Under the pieces are notes generated by a model that ran no database searches, was not told the DNA's origin, and was given only the letters and a program-made list of their open reading frames with translations. A DNA stretch of 64,000 nucleotides from Tragulus kanchil (lineage: Eukaryota; Chordata; Mammalia; Artiodactyla; Tragulidae): positions 2,451,501 to 2,515,500 of the forward strand of contig JAIOJX010000001.1 of assembly GCA_022376925.1 (NCBI GenBank), read 5' to 3'. The translations under genes were made by a program, and so were the position numbers. Below, in pieces: positions 12,149 through 24,935 of the stretch (the stretch's first letter is position 1; each line of letters begins with the position of its first letter).

Positions 12149-14384
12149 CCCACTTGGCTCTCCAACCACTGCAGGGCTAGGCTGTTTCGCTTGGGGTTCA
12201 TCACCTAACCCCTTCTCCTCTTAGCACATCCACCTAAAGCTGTGCTGCGGTCTGACGGGACCTCCTGGTAGGGTCACAGGGAGGATTGGTGAGCTGTTCA
12301 TCAGCAAAGCTAAGGGCTTTGCTTTCCCTTCTCTGAGGTCTAGGAAGTAGACATATTAGGTGAGACCTACAATGTTTATAGGCTTCCCTGGTGGCTCAGA
12401 TGGTAGAGAATCTGCCTTCAATGCAGGAGACCTATGTTCAATCCTGGGAAGATCCCCGGGAGAAGGGCATGGCAACCCACTCCAGTATTCTAGCCTGGAG
12501 AATCCCATGGACAGAGGAGCCTGACAGGCTACAGTCCATGGGGTCACAAAGAGTTGGGCATCACTGAACAACTGACACACGCACAATGTTCACATTTCAG
12601 CTTTATCAGCACATGGACTCTTCTGGCTGAATTCCAAGTCTTTTGGCTGGGGACAATGGAGGGACAGAGAACTACTTGCAGACACTTAAATATTCTGACT
12701 CCAGGGAATTGGTGCAAAACTGGAGCTGGCGCACGCTGATGAAGCTGGCTCCAGAGGGCCCAGAGGAAGGCCTGTCATGCCTCTCCTCCCTGGCATCTTT
12801 CTAAAACCATATCTGGGCTTCTCTAAGATGACAAGCCCCCATTTTGCTCTTAGCTTATGTACAGTGAATCAAAGTTGGGGATAGGAAAAGGCAGAGGTTT
12901 TAAAGAAATTCTGCTGATTAAAAAAACCAACCAACCAATTTGCTCTGTATTCCTTAAATACTGATATAATTAACATCTGCAGGAGACTACAGGGGAGCCA
13001 GAGCCTCTTCTATAAGAGGTGTCCCACCTGCAAAGGCACTCTTTAACTGGGGGGCACCGGGCCATCTGGCAATGGCTCTGGAGCTTTGGCATCATTTGCT
13101 CAGCCTAGTCCCACCATGCCACCCTCTCTGCCAAGTATCCTTTAAGCCCACTCTTGTCTATGCTTAGATGACTGCCATATACATGTAATCATAGCGCTAT
13201 ATTTTACACCTTTACTAAAATTTCTAACACATCCCAGGGCATAGGCAAAGGAAATAAAACACATCCCACTTGGCTCTCCAACCACTGCAGGGCTAGGCTG
13301 TTTGCTTGGGGTTCATCACCTAACCCCTTCTCCTCTTAGCACATCCACCTAAAGCTGTGCTGCGGTCTGGGGACCTCCTGGTAGGGTCACAGGGAGGATT
13401 GGTGAGCTGTTCATCAGCAAAGCTAAGGGCTTTGCTTTCCCTTCTCTGAGGTCTAGGAAGTAGACATATTAGGTGAGACCTACAATGTTTATAGGCTTCC
13501 CTGGTGGCTCAGATGGTAGAGAATCTGCCTTCAATGCAGGAGACCTATGTTCAATCCTGGGAAGATCCCCGGGAGAAGGGCATGGCAACCCACTCCAGTA
13601 TTCTAGCCTGGAGAATCCCATGGACAGAGGAGCCTGACAGGCTACAGTCCATGGGGTCACAAAGAGTTGGGCATCACTGAACAACTGACACACGCACAAT
13701 GTTCACATTTCAGCTTTATCAGCACATGGACTCTTCTGGCTGAATTCCAAGTCTTTTGGCTGGGGACAATGGAGGGACAGAGAACTACTTGCAGACACTT
13801 AAATATTCTGACTCCAGGGAATTGGTGCAAAACTGGAGCTGGCGCACGCTGATGAAGCTGGCTCCAGAGGGCCCAGAGGAAGGCCTGTCATGCCTCTCCT
13901 CCCTGGCATCTTTCTAAAACCATATCTGGGCTTCTCTAAGATGACAAGCCCCCATTTTGCTCTTAGCTTATGTACAGTGAATCAAAGTTGGGGATAGGAA
14001 AAGGCAGAGGTTTTAAAGAAATTCTGCTGATTAAAAAAACCAACCAACCAATTTGCTCTGTATTCCTTAAATACTGATATAATTAACATCTGCAGGAGAC
14101 TACAGGGGAGCCAGAGCCTCTTCTATAAGAGGTGTCCCACCTGCAAAGGCACTCTTTAACTGGGGGGCACCGGGCCATCTGGCAATGGCTCTGGAGCTTT
14201 GGCATCATTTGCTCAGCCTAGTCCCACCATGCCACCCTCTCTGCCAAGTATCCTTTAAGCCCACTCTTGTCTATGCTTAGATGACTGCCATATACATGTA
14301 ATCATAGCACGCTATATTTTACACCTTTACTAAAATTTCTAACACATCCCCAGGGCATAGGCAAAGGAAATACACAAATCCCAC
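12149..14384. repeat. Near-identical tandem duplication 4 (12,149-13,264 / 13,265-14,384)
   Basis: Direct repeat with an offset of 1,116 falling to 1,113 nt after small indels. The unit starts 'cccacttggctctccaacca'. Differences cluster near unit ends: tgtttcgctt/tgtttgctt and tctgacggga/tctgggga at the start, and cacatcccagg/cacatccccagg with aaataaaacac/aaatacacaaa at the end. It lies in NSDHL intron 1 (between coding exons 1 and 2) and contains a Bov-tA. Confidence 0.9.
12381..12592 (+). mobile_element. Bov-tA SINE (second copy 13,494-13,705)
   Basis: It starts ggcttccctggtggctcaga and has the tRNA-Glu-like head and the BovA core words 'cactccagtattct', 'gagaatcccatggacagagg' and 'ctacagtccatggggtc'. 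Bov-tA is ruminant specific and supports the taxonomic call. Confidence 0.9.
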
Positions 14385-16500
14385 TAGATCTCCGTTTCGG
14401 CAATTCCTTCTTTTCCTGCTTCCCTGAGTCAGCTGCACTGGCAAATGCAGTTTTTTAGAATAACGCCAAAGGAGTTCGGAGTCTCTTGTTTACAGTATTT
14501 GGAGTCTCTAGACAAAAGCTGCTTCAAAAGGTTGACAGTCTAATTAAAAAAAGAAAAATCAAATCATGCCTTGCTATCATGCCTAGTGCAATTTCCTTTT
14601 TATTGTTTTTTTTTTTAAAAAAAAAACACTTAGGGCTTCCCCTGGTGGTCCAGTGGGTAAGGACACCACCTTGCAGTGCAAAGGGCGCCGGTTCGATCCC
14701 TGGCCTGGGAAGATCCCACGTGCCACGGAGCGGCTGGACCAATGTGTCCAATTACCGAGCCGGAGCTCTGGAATGCACGTGCACCCAGAGCCAGTGCTCT
14801 GCGACAACAGAGGCCACCGCGATGGGAGGCCCACACGGGCCAAAGAACAAAGACGGATGAAAATGGAGAAATGAAAGACCAATAGAAGTGGCCCACCCGC
14901 TCCCCTCCCTCCCCAACCCGACCCCCGCCCCAAAATAAATAAATAAATAAATTAATTAAAAAAAAATTTTATTGGAGCATACTTATTTTACAATGCTGTC
15001 TTTGTCCAGTACAACTTAATTTCATGACTTTAAAGTCTTTCTTTCTTTGACAGAGTGATATGGGTTTTTATATTATATTGAAATGTTGCACTCATACTGC
15101 CTGGAAAGCAGGGGCCATTGGCTATGCCAGAGAGTTCCGTAATGATAGGAACAGAGCTGCCCAGACTGTGACGGGGCCATGGTGCTCAGTTACAGGAGAT
15201 GGTGTGACATAATCACTCACTTGTCATGGCCATGAAAGACAAGGAGTGCCAGTGGGCCCAGCAGACAAGAAGGAACCTGTAATACTACATAAGAATGAAA
15301 TTCCAGACAGGAAACAGGGAGGGAGTCAAGATGAGCCATCTGGCAATCTTAGTTTATCGCTCAGCCTAGTCCCACCATGCCACTCTCTGCCAAGTATCCT
15401 TTAAGCCCACTCTTGTCTATGCTTAGATGACTGCCATATACATGTAATCATAGCGCTATATTTTACACCTTTACTAAAATTTCTAACACATCCCCAGGGC
15501 ATAGGCAAAGGAAATACACAAATCCCACTAGATCTCCGTTTCGGCAATTCCTTCTTTTCCTGCTTCCCTGAGTCAGCTGCACTGGCAAATGCAGTTTTTT
15601 AGAATAACGCCAAAGGAGTTCGGAGTCTCTTGTTTACAGTATTTGGAGTCTCTAGACAAAAGCTGCTTCAAAAGGTTGACAGTCTAATTAAAAAAAGAAA
15701 AATCAAATCATGCCTTGCTATCATGCCTAGTGCAATTTCCTTTTTATTGTTTTTTTTTTTAAAAAAAAAACACTTAGGGCTTCCCCTGGTGGTCCAGTGG
15801 GTAAGGACACCACCTTGCAGTGCAAAGGGCGCCGGTTCGATCCCTGGCCTGGGAAGATCCCACGTGCCACGGAGCGGCTGGACCAATGTGTCCAATTACC
15901 GAGCCGGAGCTCTGGAATGCACGTGCACCCAGAGCCAGTGCTCTGCGACAACAGAGGCCACCGCGATGGGAGGCCCACACGGGCCAAAGAACAAAGACGG
16001 ATGAAAATGGAGAAATGAAAGACCAATAGAAGTGGCCCACCCGCTCCCCTCCCTCCCCAACCCGACCCCCGCCCCAAAATAAATAAATAAATAAATTAAT
16101 TAAAAAAAAATTTTATTGGAGCATACTTATTTTACAATGCTGTCTTTGTCCAGTACAACTTAATTTCATGACTTTAAAGTCTTTCTTTCTTTGACAGAGT
16201 GATATGGGTTTTTATATTATATTGAAATGTTGCACTCATACTGCCTGGAAAGCAGGGGCCATTGGCTATGCCAGAGAGTTCCGTAATGATAGGAACAGAG
16301 CTGCCCAGACTGTGACGGGGCCATGGTGCTCAGTTACAGGAGATGGTGTGACATAATCACTCACTTGTCATGGCCATGAAAGACAAGGAGTGCCAGTGGG
16401 CCCAGCAGACAAGAAGGAACCTGTAATACTACATAAGAATGAAATTCCAGACAGGAAACAGGGAGGGAGACTCAAGAATGGCTTACTGCGGGGAGTTTAT
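14211..16500. repeat. Near-identical tandem duplication 5 (14,211-15,358 / 15,359-16,500)
   Basis: Direct repeat with an offset of 1,148 falling to 1,144 nt. The unit begins 'gctcagcctagtcccacca', inside the right end of duplication 4, so about 170 bp occur three times (13,098, 14,211 and 15,359). The right end of copy 1 (about 15,320-15,358) does not match copy 2 well, again a noisy junction. It contains a family A SINE and flanking A/T runs. Confidence 0.88.
14633..14966 (+). mobile_element. tRNA-derived SINE, family A with C-rich tail (second copy 15,777-16,110)
   Basis: It has the head gggcttcccctggtggtcc, box B 'ggttcgatccc', the core 'ccacggagcggctggaccaa', the end 'gaccaatagaagtggc', a C-rich stretch, then (aaat)n. 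It sits in a poly-A/T-rich spot that may be the decayed tail of another element. Confidence 0.85.
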
Positions 16501-17540
16501 ACAATCAACACCTCAGAGACAGTTTTAAGAATAGGAAAGAAAGCCCTCTAGAGAAACTATTTCATTGCAAAATGATCTGCAGATAACAGAATCCTCTAGG
16601 TCACTGGGTTTCTTCCAGTCTTTTCTGTTTCCCCTTGTCTTTAGCAGTGGCTCCTTTTCTCAGAGAAGTCTTACACAGAATGAGTATGTAAATTTGGATG
16701 AAACTGTTCTTTTTATTATAGCAGTTTAAATGCATAACCTTTACTTTCTATAAAATCAATTGATGAGAAAAAAACCACCAACTGAATCCAGACTATTTTT
16801 GGTTGTTGAGCATCAGTAAAACCCTGATGCATACAAACAATGAACTAGAGATGGCCAGGGCCTCTGGTGGTTCATCTCAGCACTAGAATTTCAAGATTAA
16901 CCCCCAACTACAGAGGCACAGAAAAGGCCTTCCTTTGAGCTGTACGTTAAAACCAACGTCATCTGGTGACCTGTGGTAACCTCCTGGAAAGCTTTACTTT
17001 AGTAACATTTGATACAGACACATTTAACCTTGCCGTGATGTCGTATCTGAAGTGTTAGCTTCCCGAAAGCGTAACGAACCCACCCTTTACCAATCTCTGT
17101 AAAGAATCTCAGGAGGCCTGACAACTACTTCAAGGCCCTCCTTGCTCTGGTCCTTGCTGGTTCTGGGAAGGCTTCTGGCATTCTACCCAGAAGGACAGTC
17201 TAACCTGTTGGAGGTCATGTGATGGCAAACTGAGGCGCCCAGAAGACAGGCAGTAGTTATTGCCACGTGTGTGAGTGAGGTTGTCTAGAACATACACCTC
17301 AGGAGCCCCATGACTGCAGCTGTGTGCATGAGTGCAGCAAAGACCAATGTAGGCGCTCTCCACCCCCTGCCACAAGCTGGGCCCGGCCTAACCTGCGAAC
17401 AAAGCAATGGGTGTTGTTTGAAACGGCTAAGATCTTGTTGTGTTTGTTATACAGCAGTAACTGATGTCTTAAATAATGACATATATCTTCTAGAAAGAAA
17501 CAGTTGACTTAATAACAGTTGACTAATTGACTTAATATGG
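16501..17540. other. NSDHL intron 1, single-copy part
   Basis: No exon, RNA or clear repeat recognised. Several short open frames occur with no family resemblance. Confidence 0.5.
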
Positions 17541-17544
17541 AGCA

Positions 17545-17930
17545 AACATAATTTTTTTTTTATTTTACTTTTTACTTTTACAGTGTTCTGTTGTTTACAG
17601 GTATGTATAATCCCAGCTTAGTGATATGTATATCCCTGGCCTCCTCCCTCCTCCACCCGCTCCCAGTCCCCGCCACCCCACCCCTCCAGGCCATCTCCCA
17701 GCGCCCCTGCAGGATCCCCTACTCCCACAGGGCAATGACCATAGCTGTCTTTTTCACATATGATAGTACAGGTTTCCATGTTACTCCCTCCACGCCTCTC
17801 ACCCCCTGTTCATTACCCACAATGTCCATGATCAGTTCTCTATGTCTGTTTTTCCATCGCTTCACTGCGTGTTACCATTACCATCTTACTAGATTCCATA
17901 TATATGTGTTAGTATACTCCAAACATAATT
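17545..17930 (-). mobile_element. L1 3'-end fragment, inverted
   Basis: The plus strand runs 'ttactttttacttttacag', then 'catatgatagtacagg', then 'agattccatatatatgtgtt'. This is the order of the artiodactyl L1 3' region read backwards. Family assignment is approximate. Confidence 0.5.
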
Positions 17931-17991
17931 TTTAATCCACGGCTATGCATCACTGGCTCGCTATTATGTATGTGCTAGACTGTCGCCTTAC

Positions 17992-18099
17992 CTGGTTCTG
18001 GTGAGCCTTTTCCATGTCAGTACTCACTTTTGGAAGGTCTTCTGCCAAGTATGTCCGAGTGCCCTGGTCTCTCACTGGCTCACCAGCTGCTTGTTCCAT
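17992..18099 (-). CDS. NSDHL: NSDHL coding exon 1 (start codon, residues 1-36)
   Basis: The 108-nt coding part starts at ATG (18,097-18,099 read on the minus strand) and encodes MEQAAGEPVRDQGTRTYLAE and on to EKAHQNQ. This aligns with the N-terminal tail of mammalian NSDHL, which precedes the Rossmann fold and starts ME-A-SEP-RDQ in human. The donor is CAG|gtaagg (17,991 and down). The 5' end of this exon continues above 18,099 as untranslated sequence; the likely acceptor is a few tens of bases further, but the pyrimidine tract is weak and I do not fix it. The ATG is in frame with coding exon 2, and no better upstream ATG is conserved. Confidence 0.93.
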
Positions 18100-18199
18100 T
18101 TCAGCTCCAAATATGGCCCCGTCTGTAATCAACTTTTCTTTCCTTAAACACATATTTAGAGGCAAATATTTATGTTGTATACACTGTAACATCTTTTAG

Positions 18200-18790
18200 C
18201 TGTTTGTGTTTATTATGTGGATAACGTCCTGCCCCCGCCATGTTTTCACAGAGTGCTCAACCACAGTGGCAGCAGCTGGAAGAAGCATGCAGGGAACATT
18301 CCTGGGACAAAGGCTGCCCCCCGAGGAGGGCCCTAGCGGGCCCATAACTCACGGTCCACTTTGGCTAGGGGCAGAATGAGAAGCCAGCTAAACAGCCCCA
18401 TTGAACAGTTACAGTGAAAAGACTATCTCTGGCATCATGGCTTTTCCCACAACACGCATGCGCTTCAATTATTCTCTGTTTCTCTAGTGTCGGTCAGTAG
18501 ATTAGTAGACTGGGGCGGTGCAGTGGGAAAACACACAGACCTCAGAGCTCCAGCCCTGGCCCCGCCAGAAAGTGTATCAGTCTGCTCAAGCCTCTTCTAT
18601 TTGCTGGAGCTCAATAAAACAGACTCACTGCTCATCCCCATGATGCCAGGGCATGGAATGCTGGGAGGAAGAAGAATAAGAGAAGATGGACCGCTCCTTC
18701 TTGGTGGAATAAAAGCCACCCTGACCATATATAGAACTCAGGAGTGTCTGGGCCATGAGAAACCCCTGGAAAGTGGTCAGAATATGGTAG
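18200..18790. other. NSDHL 5' intron, single-copy with a probable MIR
   Basis: About 18,515-18,610 shows MIR-like words ('gtgggaaaacac', 'cctcagagctccagccctgg'). Nothing else recognised. Confidence 0.35.
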
Positions 18791-18794
18791 GGAC

Positions 18795-19900
18795 AAAATG
18801 AGCTAAGGACTTGAATAGACTCTCCAAAGAAGATGTATAGACGGCCAACAGGGACACGAAACCATGTCATTAATCATGAGGGAAATGCAAATCAAAACTA
18901 CAATGAGATACCACTCCACCAGTGTCAGGATGGCTGTCAACCAAAAAGTGGAAAGGTAAGCGCTGGCAAGGAGGTGGAGAAATCGGAACCTTTATATACT
19001 GAATACAGAAACGATGCAGCTGCTGGGGAAAACAGTACGGAGGTTCCTCAAAAAATTAAAATAGAGCCACCAAAGTACCATATGATCTAGCGACTCTGAT
19101 TCTGGGTATATATTCAAAAGAACTGAAGCTAGAATCTTGAAGAGATATGAGTACTCCTAAACTCATTGCTGTACTATTCACAGTAGCCAAGATCAAAACA
19201 ATAAGTGTTCACTGATGGCTGAACAGATAAAGAAAATGTGGTACATACATACAACAGAATACTATAAAGCCTTAAAAATGAAGGGAATTCCACAATATGA
19301 GACAAAGATAAACTTTGAGAACATACACTAAGTGAAATAAGCCAGTCACAGAAAGACAAATACTGTGTGATTCCACTCATATGAGGTATCTAAAGTGTCA
19401 AATTGGGCTTCCCTGGTGGTCCAGTGAGTGAGAACACCGCCTTGCAGTGCAAGGGGCACTGGTTCGATCCCTGGCCTGGGAAGATCTCATGTACCCGTGG
19501 AGCGGCTGGACTGATGTGTCCAACTACCGAACCAGAGCTCTGGAGCGCACATGCCCAGAGCCGGGGCTCTGCAGTGAGAGAGGCCGCTGCAATGGGAGGC
19601 CCACACAGGCCAAAGAACAAAGATAAATAAACAAAAGATCAATAAAAGTGGCCAAAAAAAAAAAGTGTCAAATTTATAGAATCAGAGAGTGGCATGGTGG
19701 TTGCCAGAGGCTGGGTGAGGGGGAGAAGGGGAGGTACTGACCAATGGGGAGAAAGGTTTAGTTAAGCAAGATGGGTAAGCGCTAGGGTCTGCTGTACATT
19801 GTACCTACAACGGACGATCCCCTGTACATTCAAACATTTGGTAATATGGTGGATCTCATCTTAGGTGTTCTTACAGCAATAAAAATTTAAAAAGAGACAT
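18795..19900 (+). mobile_element. L1 3' half, split by a SINE
   Basis: L1 ORF2 C-terminal words appear in order: 'gaaatgcaaatcaaaactac', 'gaacctttatatactg', 'gtggtacatacatac', then 'cagaggctgggtgagggg' near the 3' end. A family A SINE (19,405-19,664) interrupts it and is flanked by 'aaagtgtcaaatt' on both sides, a clear target-site duplication. It is decayed and non-coding. Confidence 0.85.
19405..19664 (+). mobile_element. tRNA-derived SINE, family A, inserted in L1
   Basis: It has the head gggcttccctggtggtcc and box B 'ggttcgatccc', and it ends 'gatcaataaaagtggccaaa'. The target-site duplication 'aaagtgtcaaatt' brackets it, which proves insertion into an existing L1. Confidence 0.9.
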
Positions 19901-20215
19901 TCTGATACATCGCTACAACACAAATGAACTTATGCTAAGTGGAATAAGAACTCTGGAGACATTATACAAGTGAAAGAAGTCAGACACAAAAGGACAAATA
20001 CTATATGATTCTACTTTTTTGAGTCATTTAATTCTTACATGCTGAAAGTACAAGCATGGGTGCTAGAGGCTAGGAAGAGGCAGGGAATTGGGGAGTGATG
20101 CTAAGCAGGTACAGACTTTCAGCTTTTCAAGATGAGAAGAGGTCTGGAGACAGAAGGTTGGGGATGGCTGCCTAACAACGTGAACCTACTTCCTGCCGCT
20201 GAACTGGACATTCAT
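19893..20215 (+). mobile_element. Second old L1 3'-end fragment
   Basis: 'gatacatcgctacaacaca' is followed by 'gaagtcagacacaaaagg' and 'ctatatgattctac', as at the 3' end of old L1 ORF2. It directly abuts the previous L1. Confidence 0.65.
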
Positions 20216-20224
20216 CTGTTTTAT

Positions 20225-20480
20225 TACACATGTGGCTCAGACAGTAAAGACTCCGCCTGCACTGTGAGAGACCTGGCTTCCATCCCTGGGTCGGGAAGAT
20301 CCCCTGGAGAAGAGAATGGCAACCCACTCCAGTGTTCTTGCCTGGAGAATCCCACGGACATAGGTGCCTGGTGGGCTAGACTCCATGGGATTGCAGAGTC
20401 AGATGTGACTGAGCGACTATCTCTCTCTCTCTCTCTCTCTCACTCTCACTCACTCACACACACACACTCACAAGAACAAC
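20225..20480 (+). mobile_element. Bov-tA SINE with (TC)n/(AC)n tail
   Basis: The BovA core words 'gaagatcccctggagaagag', 'cccactccagtgttcttgcc' and 'gactgagcgacta' are present and the head is decayed. The microsatellite tail (tc)n changes to (ac)-rich at about 20,418-20,470. Confidence 0.85.
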
Positions 20481-21325
20481 TGTGAATGAGAAAATAAGAC
20501 CCAAAAGAGCAACATTCTAGGAGCTGGGATTTTTAAGGTTCACACATAAGAAGCCTCAAGTCTTTTTCCCTTTAAAATCGCAGGTCTCTGAATTAAAACC
20601 AGCATGTATGCCCTTCTTCCTCTAGACACACTGGGACAAGGTCTTAAAGCTAAAGGAATCTAGGAAAAGAGACCCACCTTCTAAGATTGAAACCCAAACA
20701 CCTGGCTCCACTTCAGGGCAAGGAAGGCAAGGGTTGCTGACAGGATCAAATACATAGAGAGGGGAGCGAGCCCATGGCTGCCTTCCTGCTGGGCCCACTT
20801 CAGCGTCAGCTCACTCATCCATTCCCTTCCTCACAAGGTCACTGCCAAACAGAGCCTACATAAGACACAGCATCGACCTTTAGGGAACCCAGCATCTGGG
20901 GTGGATACAGGCTTAGCAGAACACTGCAGAAATGCCTTTGAGTCCAATGAGGGTAAGCCCAGGCAGGAAGGCAATTGCTAACTCAAGTTCTAAGGCCCTG
21001 GATGCGTGAGTCAAAGAGGGGGCAGGCATCCTGAGAGGCATTCCAAGGCTAGGGGTGGGAAGCACGAGGTGCTGGCACAGTCAGCCTGGTCTGTGACCAG
21101 CTGTGACACAGCGAGTATGAAGTCAGATTGGGAGCAAAGTTCAGAATGTGCAGGTCCTGTGTGTCGGGCTAAGGAGTTTCTCTAGGAGGAGATGAGGGAA
21201 GCTCTGGAAGTGGTAACAAAGGGTGAGTGTCAGATCACTCTGGTTACAGCATGGAGAAGGGATTTTAGCCAAGTCGAAGGCTCTGCACGTGTCATGCAGG
21301 GGGAATGACAAGAGCTAATCAGAGA
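20481..21325. other. NSDHL 5' intron, single-copy part
   Basis: No gene, RNA or repeat recognised. Confidence 0.5.
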
Positions 21326-21730
21326 AAAGAATGAACAGAAAGTGGGCATAAAGGGTACATATCTCACCATGATCAAGACCATATATGCCAAACCTACAGT
21401 TAGCATCATACTCAGTGGCAAAAAGCTGAAAGCATTCCCTCTAAGATCAGGAACAAGACAAGGATGTCCACTCTCACCACTTTTATTCAACATAGTTCTG
21501 GAAGTCCTAGCTGCATCAATCGAAGAAAAACAAGTAAAGAGAATCCAAATCGAAAAAGAAGTTAAACTGTCTCTGTTTGCAGATGAACAAGAGACTATAT
21601 ATAGAAGATCCTAAAGATGCTACCAGAAAACAACTAGAACTCAGCAATGAATTTAGTACATTTGCAGGTTACAAAATTAATACACAGAAGACTATTGCCT
21701 TTCTATGCATGAATAATGAAAGATCAGAAA

Positions 21731-23832
21731 GAGAAATTCAAGAAGCAATTCCGTTTACCACTGCATCAAAAAGAATAAAATACCTAGGAATAAACCTACT
21801 AGGCAGACAAAAAGACGTGTACTTCGAAAACTATAAGGTGCTGATGGAAGAAATCGAAGACATACACAGATGGAAAGATACACCATGTTCATGGATTGGA
21901 AGACTCAATATTGTCAAAATGACTATACTACCCAAGGCAGTCTATTGATTCAATGCAATCCCTATCTAATTACCAGTGGCATTATTCACAGATATAGAAC
22001 AAAAAAAAAATCTCAAAATCTGTATGGAAACACAAAAGACCCCACACAGCCCAAGCAATCTCGACAAAGAAACACGGAGCTGGAGGAACCAGGCGCCCTG
22101 ACCTCAGACTATACTACAAAGCTACAGTCCTCAAGAGAGTGTGGTACTGGCACAAAAATAGAAATACAGATCAACTGAACAGGATAGAAAACCCAGAAAT
22201 AAGCCCATGCACCGACAGTCAATCAATCTATGACAAAGGAGGCAAGACTACACAATGTTGGAAAGACAGCCTCTCCCGCAAATGGTGCTGGGAAAACTGG
22301 AAAGCCATATGCAAAAGAATGAAATTAGATCATTCCTTAACTCCATACACAGAAATAAGCTCAAAACGGATTAGAGACCTAAATGTAAGACCAGACACCA
22401 TAAAACTCTTAGAAGAAAACATAGGCAGAACACTCTCTGACATAAATCACAGCAAAAATTTTTTAATCCATCTTCCAAATAGTGGAAATAAAAGCAAAAA
22501 TAAACAAATGAGACCTACTTAACTCAAAAGCTTTTGCACAGCAAAGGAAACAAACAAAAAAAAGACAACCCACAGACTGGGAGAAAATATTTGCAAATGA
22601 TGTGACTGACAAGGGATTAATCTCCAAAATTTACAAATAGCTTATGACACTCAACAGCATCAAGACAAACAACCTACTCAAAAAGTGGGCAGAAGACCCG
22701 AATAGACATTTCTCTAAAGAGGACAGACAGATGGCCAACAGGCACATGAAAAAATGTTCAAGACCACTTATTAGAAAGCAAATAAAGTGAGAAATTCAAG
22801 AAGCAACCGTTTACCACTGCATGAAACAGAATAAAATACCTAGGAATAAACCTACTAGGCAGACAAAAAGACGTGTACTTCGAAAACTATAAGGTGCTGA
22901 TGGAAGAAATCGAAGACATACACAGATGGAAAGATACACCATGTTCATGGATTGGAAGACTCAATATTGTCAAAATGACTATACTACCCAAGGCAGTCTA
23001 TTGATTCAATGCAATCCCTATCTAATTACCAGTGGCATTATTCACAGATATAGAACAAAAAAAAAATCTCAAAATCTGTATGGAAACACAAAAGACCCCA
23101 CACAGCCCAAGCAATCTCGACAAAGAAACACGGAGCTGGAGGAACCAGGCGCCCTGACCTCAGACTATACTACAAAGCTACAGTCCTCAAGAGAGTGTGG
23201 TACTGGCACAAAAATAGAAATACAGATCAACTGAACAGGATAGAAAACCCAGAAATAAGCCCATGCACCGACAGTCAATCAATCTATGACAAAGGAGGCA
23301 AGACTACACAATGTTGGAAAGACAGCCTCTCCCGCAAATGGTGCTGGGAAAACTGGAAAGCCATATGCAAAAGAATGAAATTAGATCATTCCTTAACTCC
23401 ATACACAGAAATAAGCTCAAAACGGATTAGAGACCTAAATGTAAGACCAGACACCATAAAACTCTTAGAAGAAAACATAGGCAGAACACTCTCTGACATA
23501 AATCACAGCAAAAATTTTTTAATCCATCTTCCAAATAGTGGAAATAAAAGCAAAAATAAACAAATGAGACCTACTTAACTCAAAAGCTTTTGCACAGCAA
23601 AGGAAACAAACAAAAAAAAGACAACCCACAGACTGGGAGAAAATATTTGCAAATGATGTGACTGACAAGGGATTAATCTCCAAAATTTACAAATAGCTTA
23701 TGACACTCAACAGCATCAAGACAAACAACCTACTCAAAAAGTGGGCAGAAGACCCGAATAGACATTTCTCTAAAGAGGACAGACAGATGGCCAACAGGCA
23801 CATGAAAAAATGTTCAAGACCACTCGTTATTA
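21731..23832. repeat. Near-identical tandem duplication 6 (21,731-22,788 / 22,789-23,832)
   Basis: Direct repeat inside an L1 with an offset of 1,058 falling to 1,056 nt. Changes cluster at the junction: agcaattccg/agcaaccg and gcatcaaaaagaat/gcatgaaacagaat at the start of copy 2, and accacttattagaaagc versus accactcgttattagag at the end of copy 1. The middle of the copies appears identical. Confidence 0.88.
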
Positions 23833-24195
23833 GAGAAATGCAAATTAAAACTAGAATGAGACACCACCTCACACCTGTCAGAATGGCCATCATCCACAAA
23901 TCCATTAACAACAAATGCTGAAGAGGGTGCGGAGAAAAGGGAACCCTCCTGCACTGCTGATGGGGACGTAAATGGGTACAGCCACCATGGAGAACTGTGT
24001 GGAGGTTCCTTACAAAACTAAACATACAGCGACCATATGACCCCACAATCCTAATCCCTGGGCATCTATCCAGAGAAAAACATGGCCCAAAGAGATATAC
24101 ACCAGTGCTCATTGCAGCACTTTTTACAATAGCAAGAGATGGAAACAACCTAAATGTACATGCACAGAGGAATGGATAAAGAAGATGTGGTGTGT

Positions 24196-24471
24196 GGGCT
24201 TCCCTGGTGGTCCAGTGGGTAAAGAGTCTGCCTTGCAGTGCAAGGGGCACTGGTTCGGCCCCCGGCATGGGAGGATCCCACGTGCTGAGGAGCAGCTGGA
24301 CCGGTGTGTCCAATTAGGAGCCAGTGCTCTCAAGCGCATGCGCCCAGAGCCGGTGCCGGTGCTCTGCTACAGGAGAGGCCACTGCGATGGGAGGCCCCCA
24401 CAGGCCAAATTAAAACAACGATGGATGAAAATAAAGTAAATGAAAGACCAATAAAAGTGGCCAAAAAAAAA
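24196..24471 (+). mobile_element. tRNA-derived SINE, family A, inserted in L1
   Basis: It has the head gggcttccctggtggtcc and ends 'gaccaataaaagtggccaaa'. Flanks 'agatgtggtgtgtg' and 'agatgtggggtgtgtg' form the target-site duplication. The right copy has since expanded into a (tg)n(ta)n microsatellite. Confidence 0.9.
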
Positions 24472-24477
24472 AGATGT

Positions 24478-24480
24478 GGG

Positions 24481-24525
<45 letters not shown>

Positions 24526-24527
24526 AT
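24478..24527. repeat. (TG)n(TA)n microsatellite
   Basis: A compound dinucleotide run seeded by the gtgtg target-site copy right of the SINE. The length is likely variable. Confidence 0.95.
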
Positions 24528-24839
24528 ATTATTCAGCAATTAAAAAGAACGAATAAGGCCATTTGCATATAACCTATGTACATTCTCTTATATACTTCAA
24601 ACCATCTCTACATTACTTCTACTACCTAATACAATGCCAATGTTATAGAAATAGCTGTAAATACTATGTCAATGCCATATAAATTGTTGCATATGCAGCA
24701 AATTTGAGTTTTGCTTTTGAAACATTTCTGGAATTCTTTTTCTGATATTTTCAGTCCACGGATGTAGAACCTGCAGATATGAAGGACTGAGTGCATATTA
24801 CACCACTAATATCCAAAAAGCTTCCAGTTGAAAAGACAG

Positions 24840-24935
24840 GACTGGTCTCATTCAACAGATAAGAAACTGAGGCTCGGAGATGTCAAGTGACTTGCCTAAA
24901 GTCACACTGCTGGTCCAAGGCCAAGGCAGAGCTTG
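24840..24935 (+). mobile_element. MIR fragment
   Basis: The characteristic MIR core 'aagaaactgaggctcggag' is followed by 'aagtgacttgcctaaagtca'. Confidence 0.8.

Larger units (their letters stand above)
21325..24590 (+). mobile_element. L1 ORF2 3' half (reverse transcriptase C-terminal part), partly duplicated
   Basis: The translation includes the reverse-transcriptase pattern '[19 protein letters not shown]', then 'KYLGINLL', '[20 protein letters not shown]', 'RLYYKATVLKRVWYWHKN'-like text and '[13 protein letters not shown]'. There are frameshifts and stops, so no working enzyme. Positions 21,731-22,788 recur at 22,789-23,830 as tandem duplication 6. A family A SINE splits the 3' end at 24,196-24,471. 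Confidence 0.92.

Noticed and set aside
21342..22522. An active L1 reverse transcriptase
   Set aside because: The frames are broken several times and the 5' half is absent.
23687..24313. A 208-codon open frame on the minus strand
   Set aside because: It is the antisense of L1 ORF2 plus a SINE, with no independent coding evidence.
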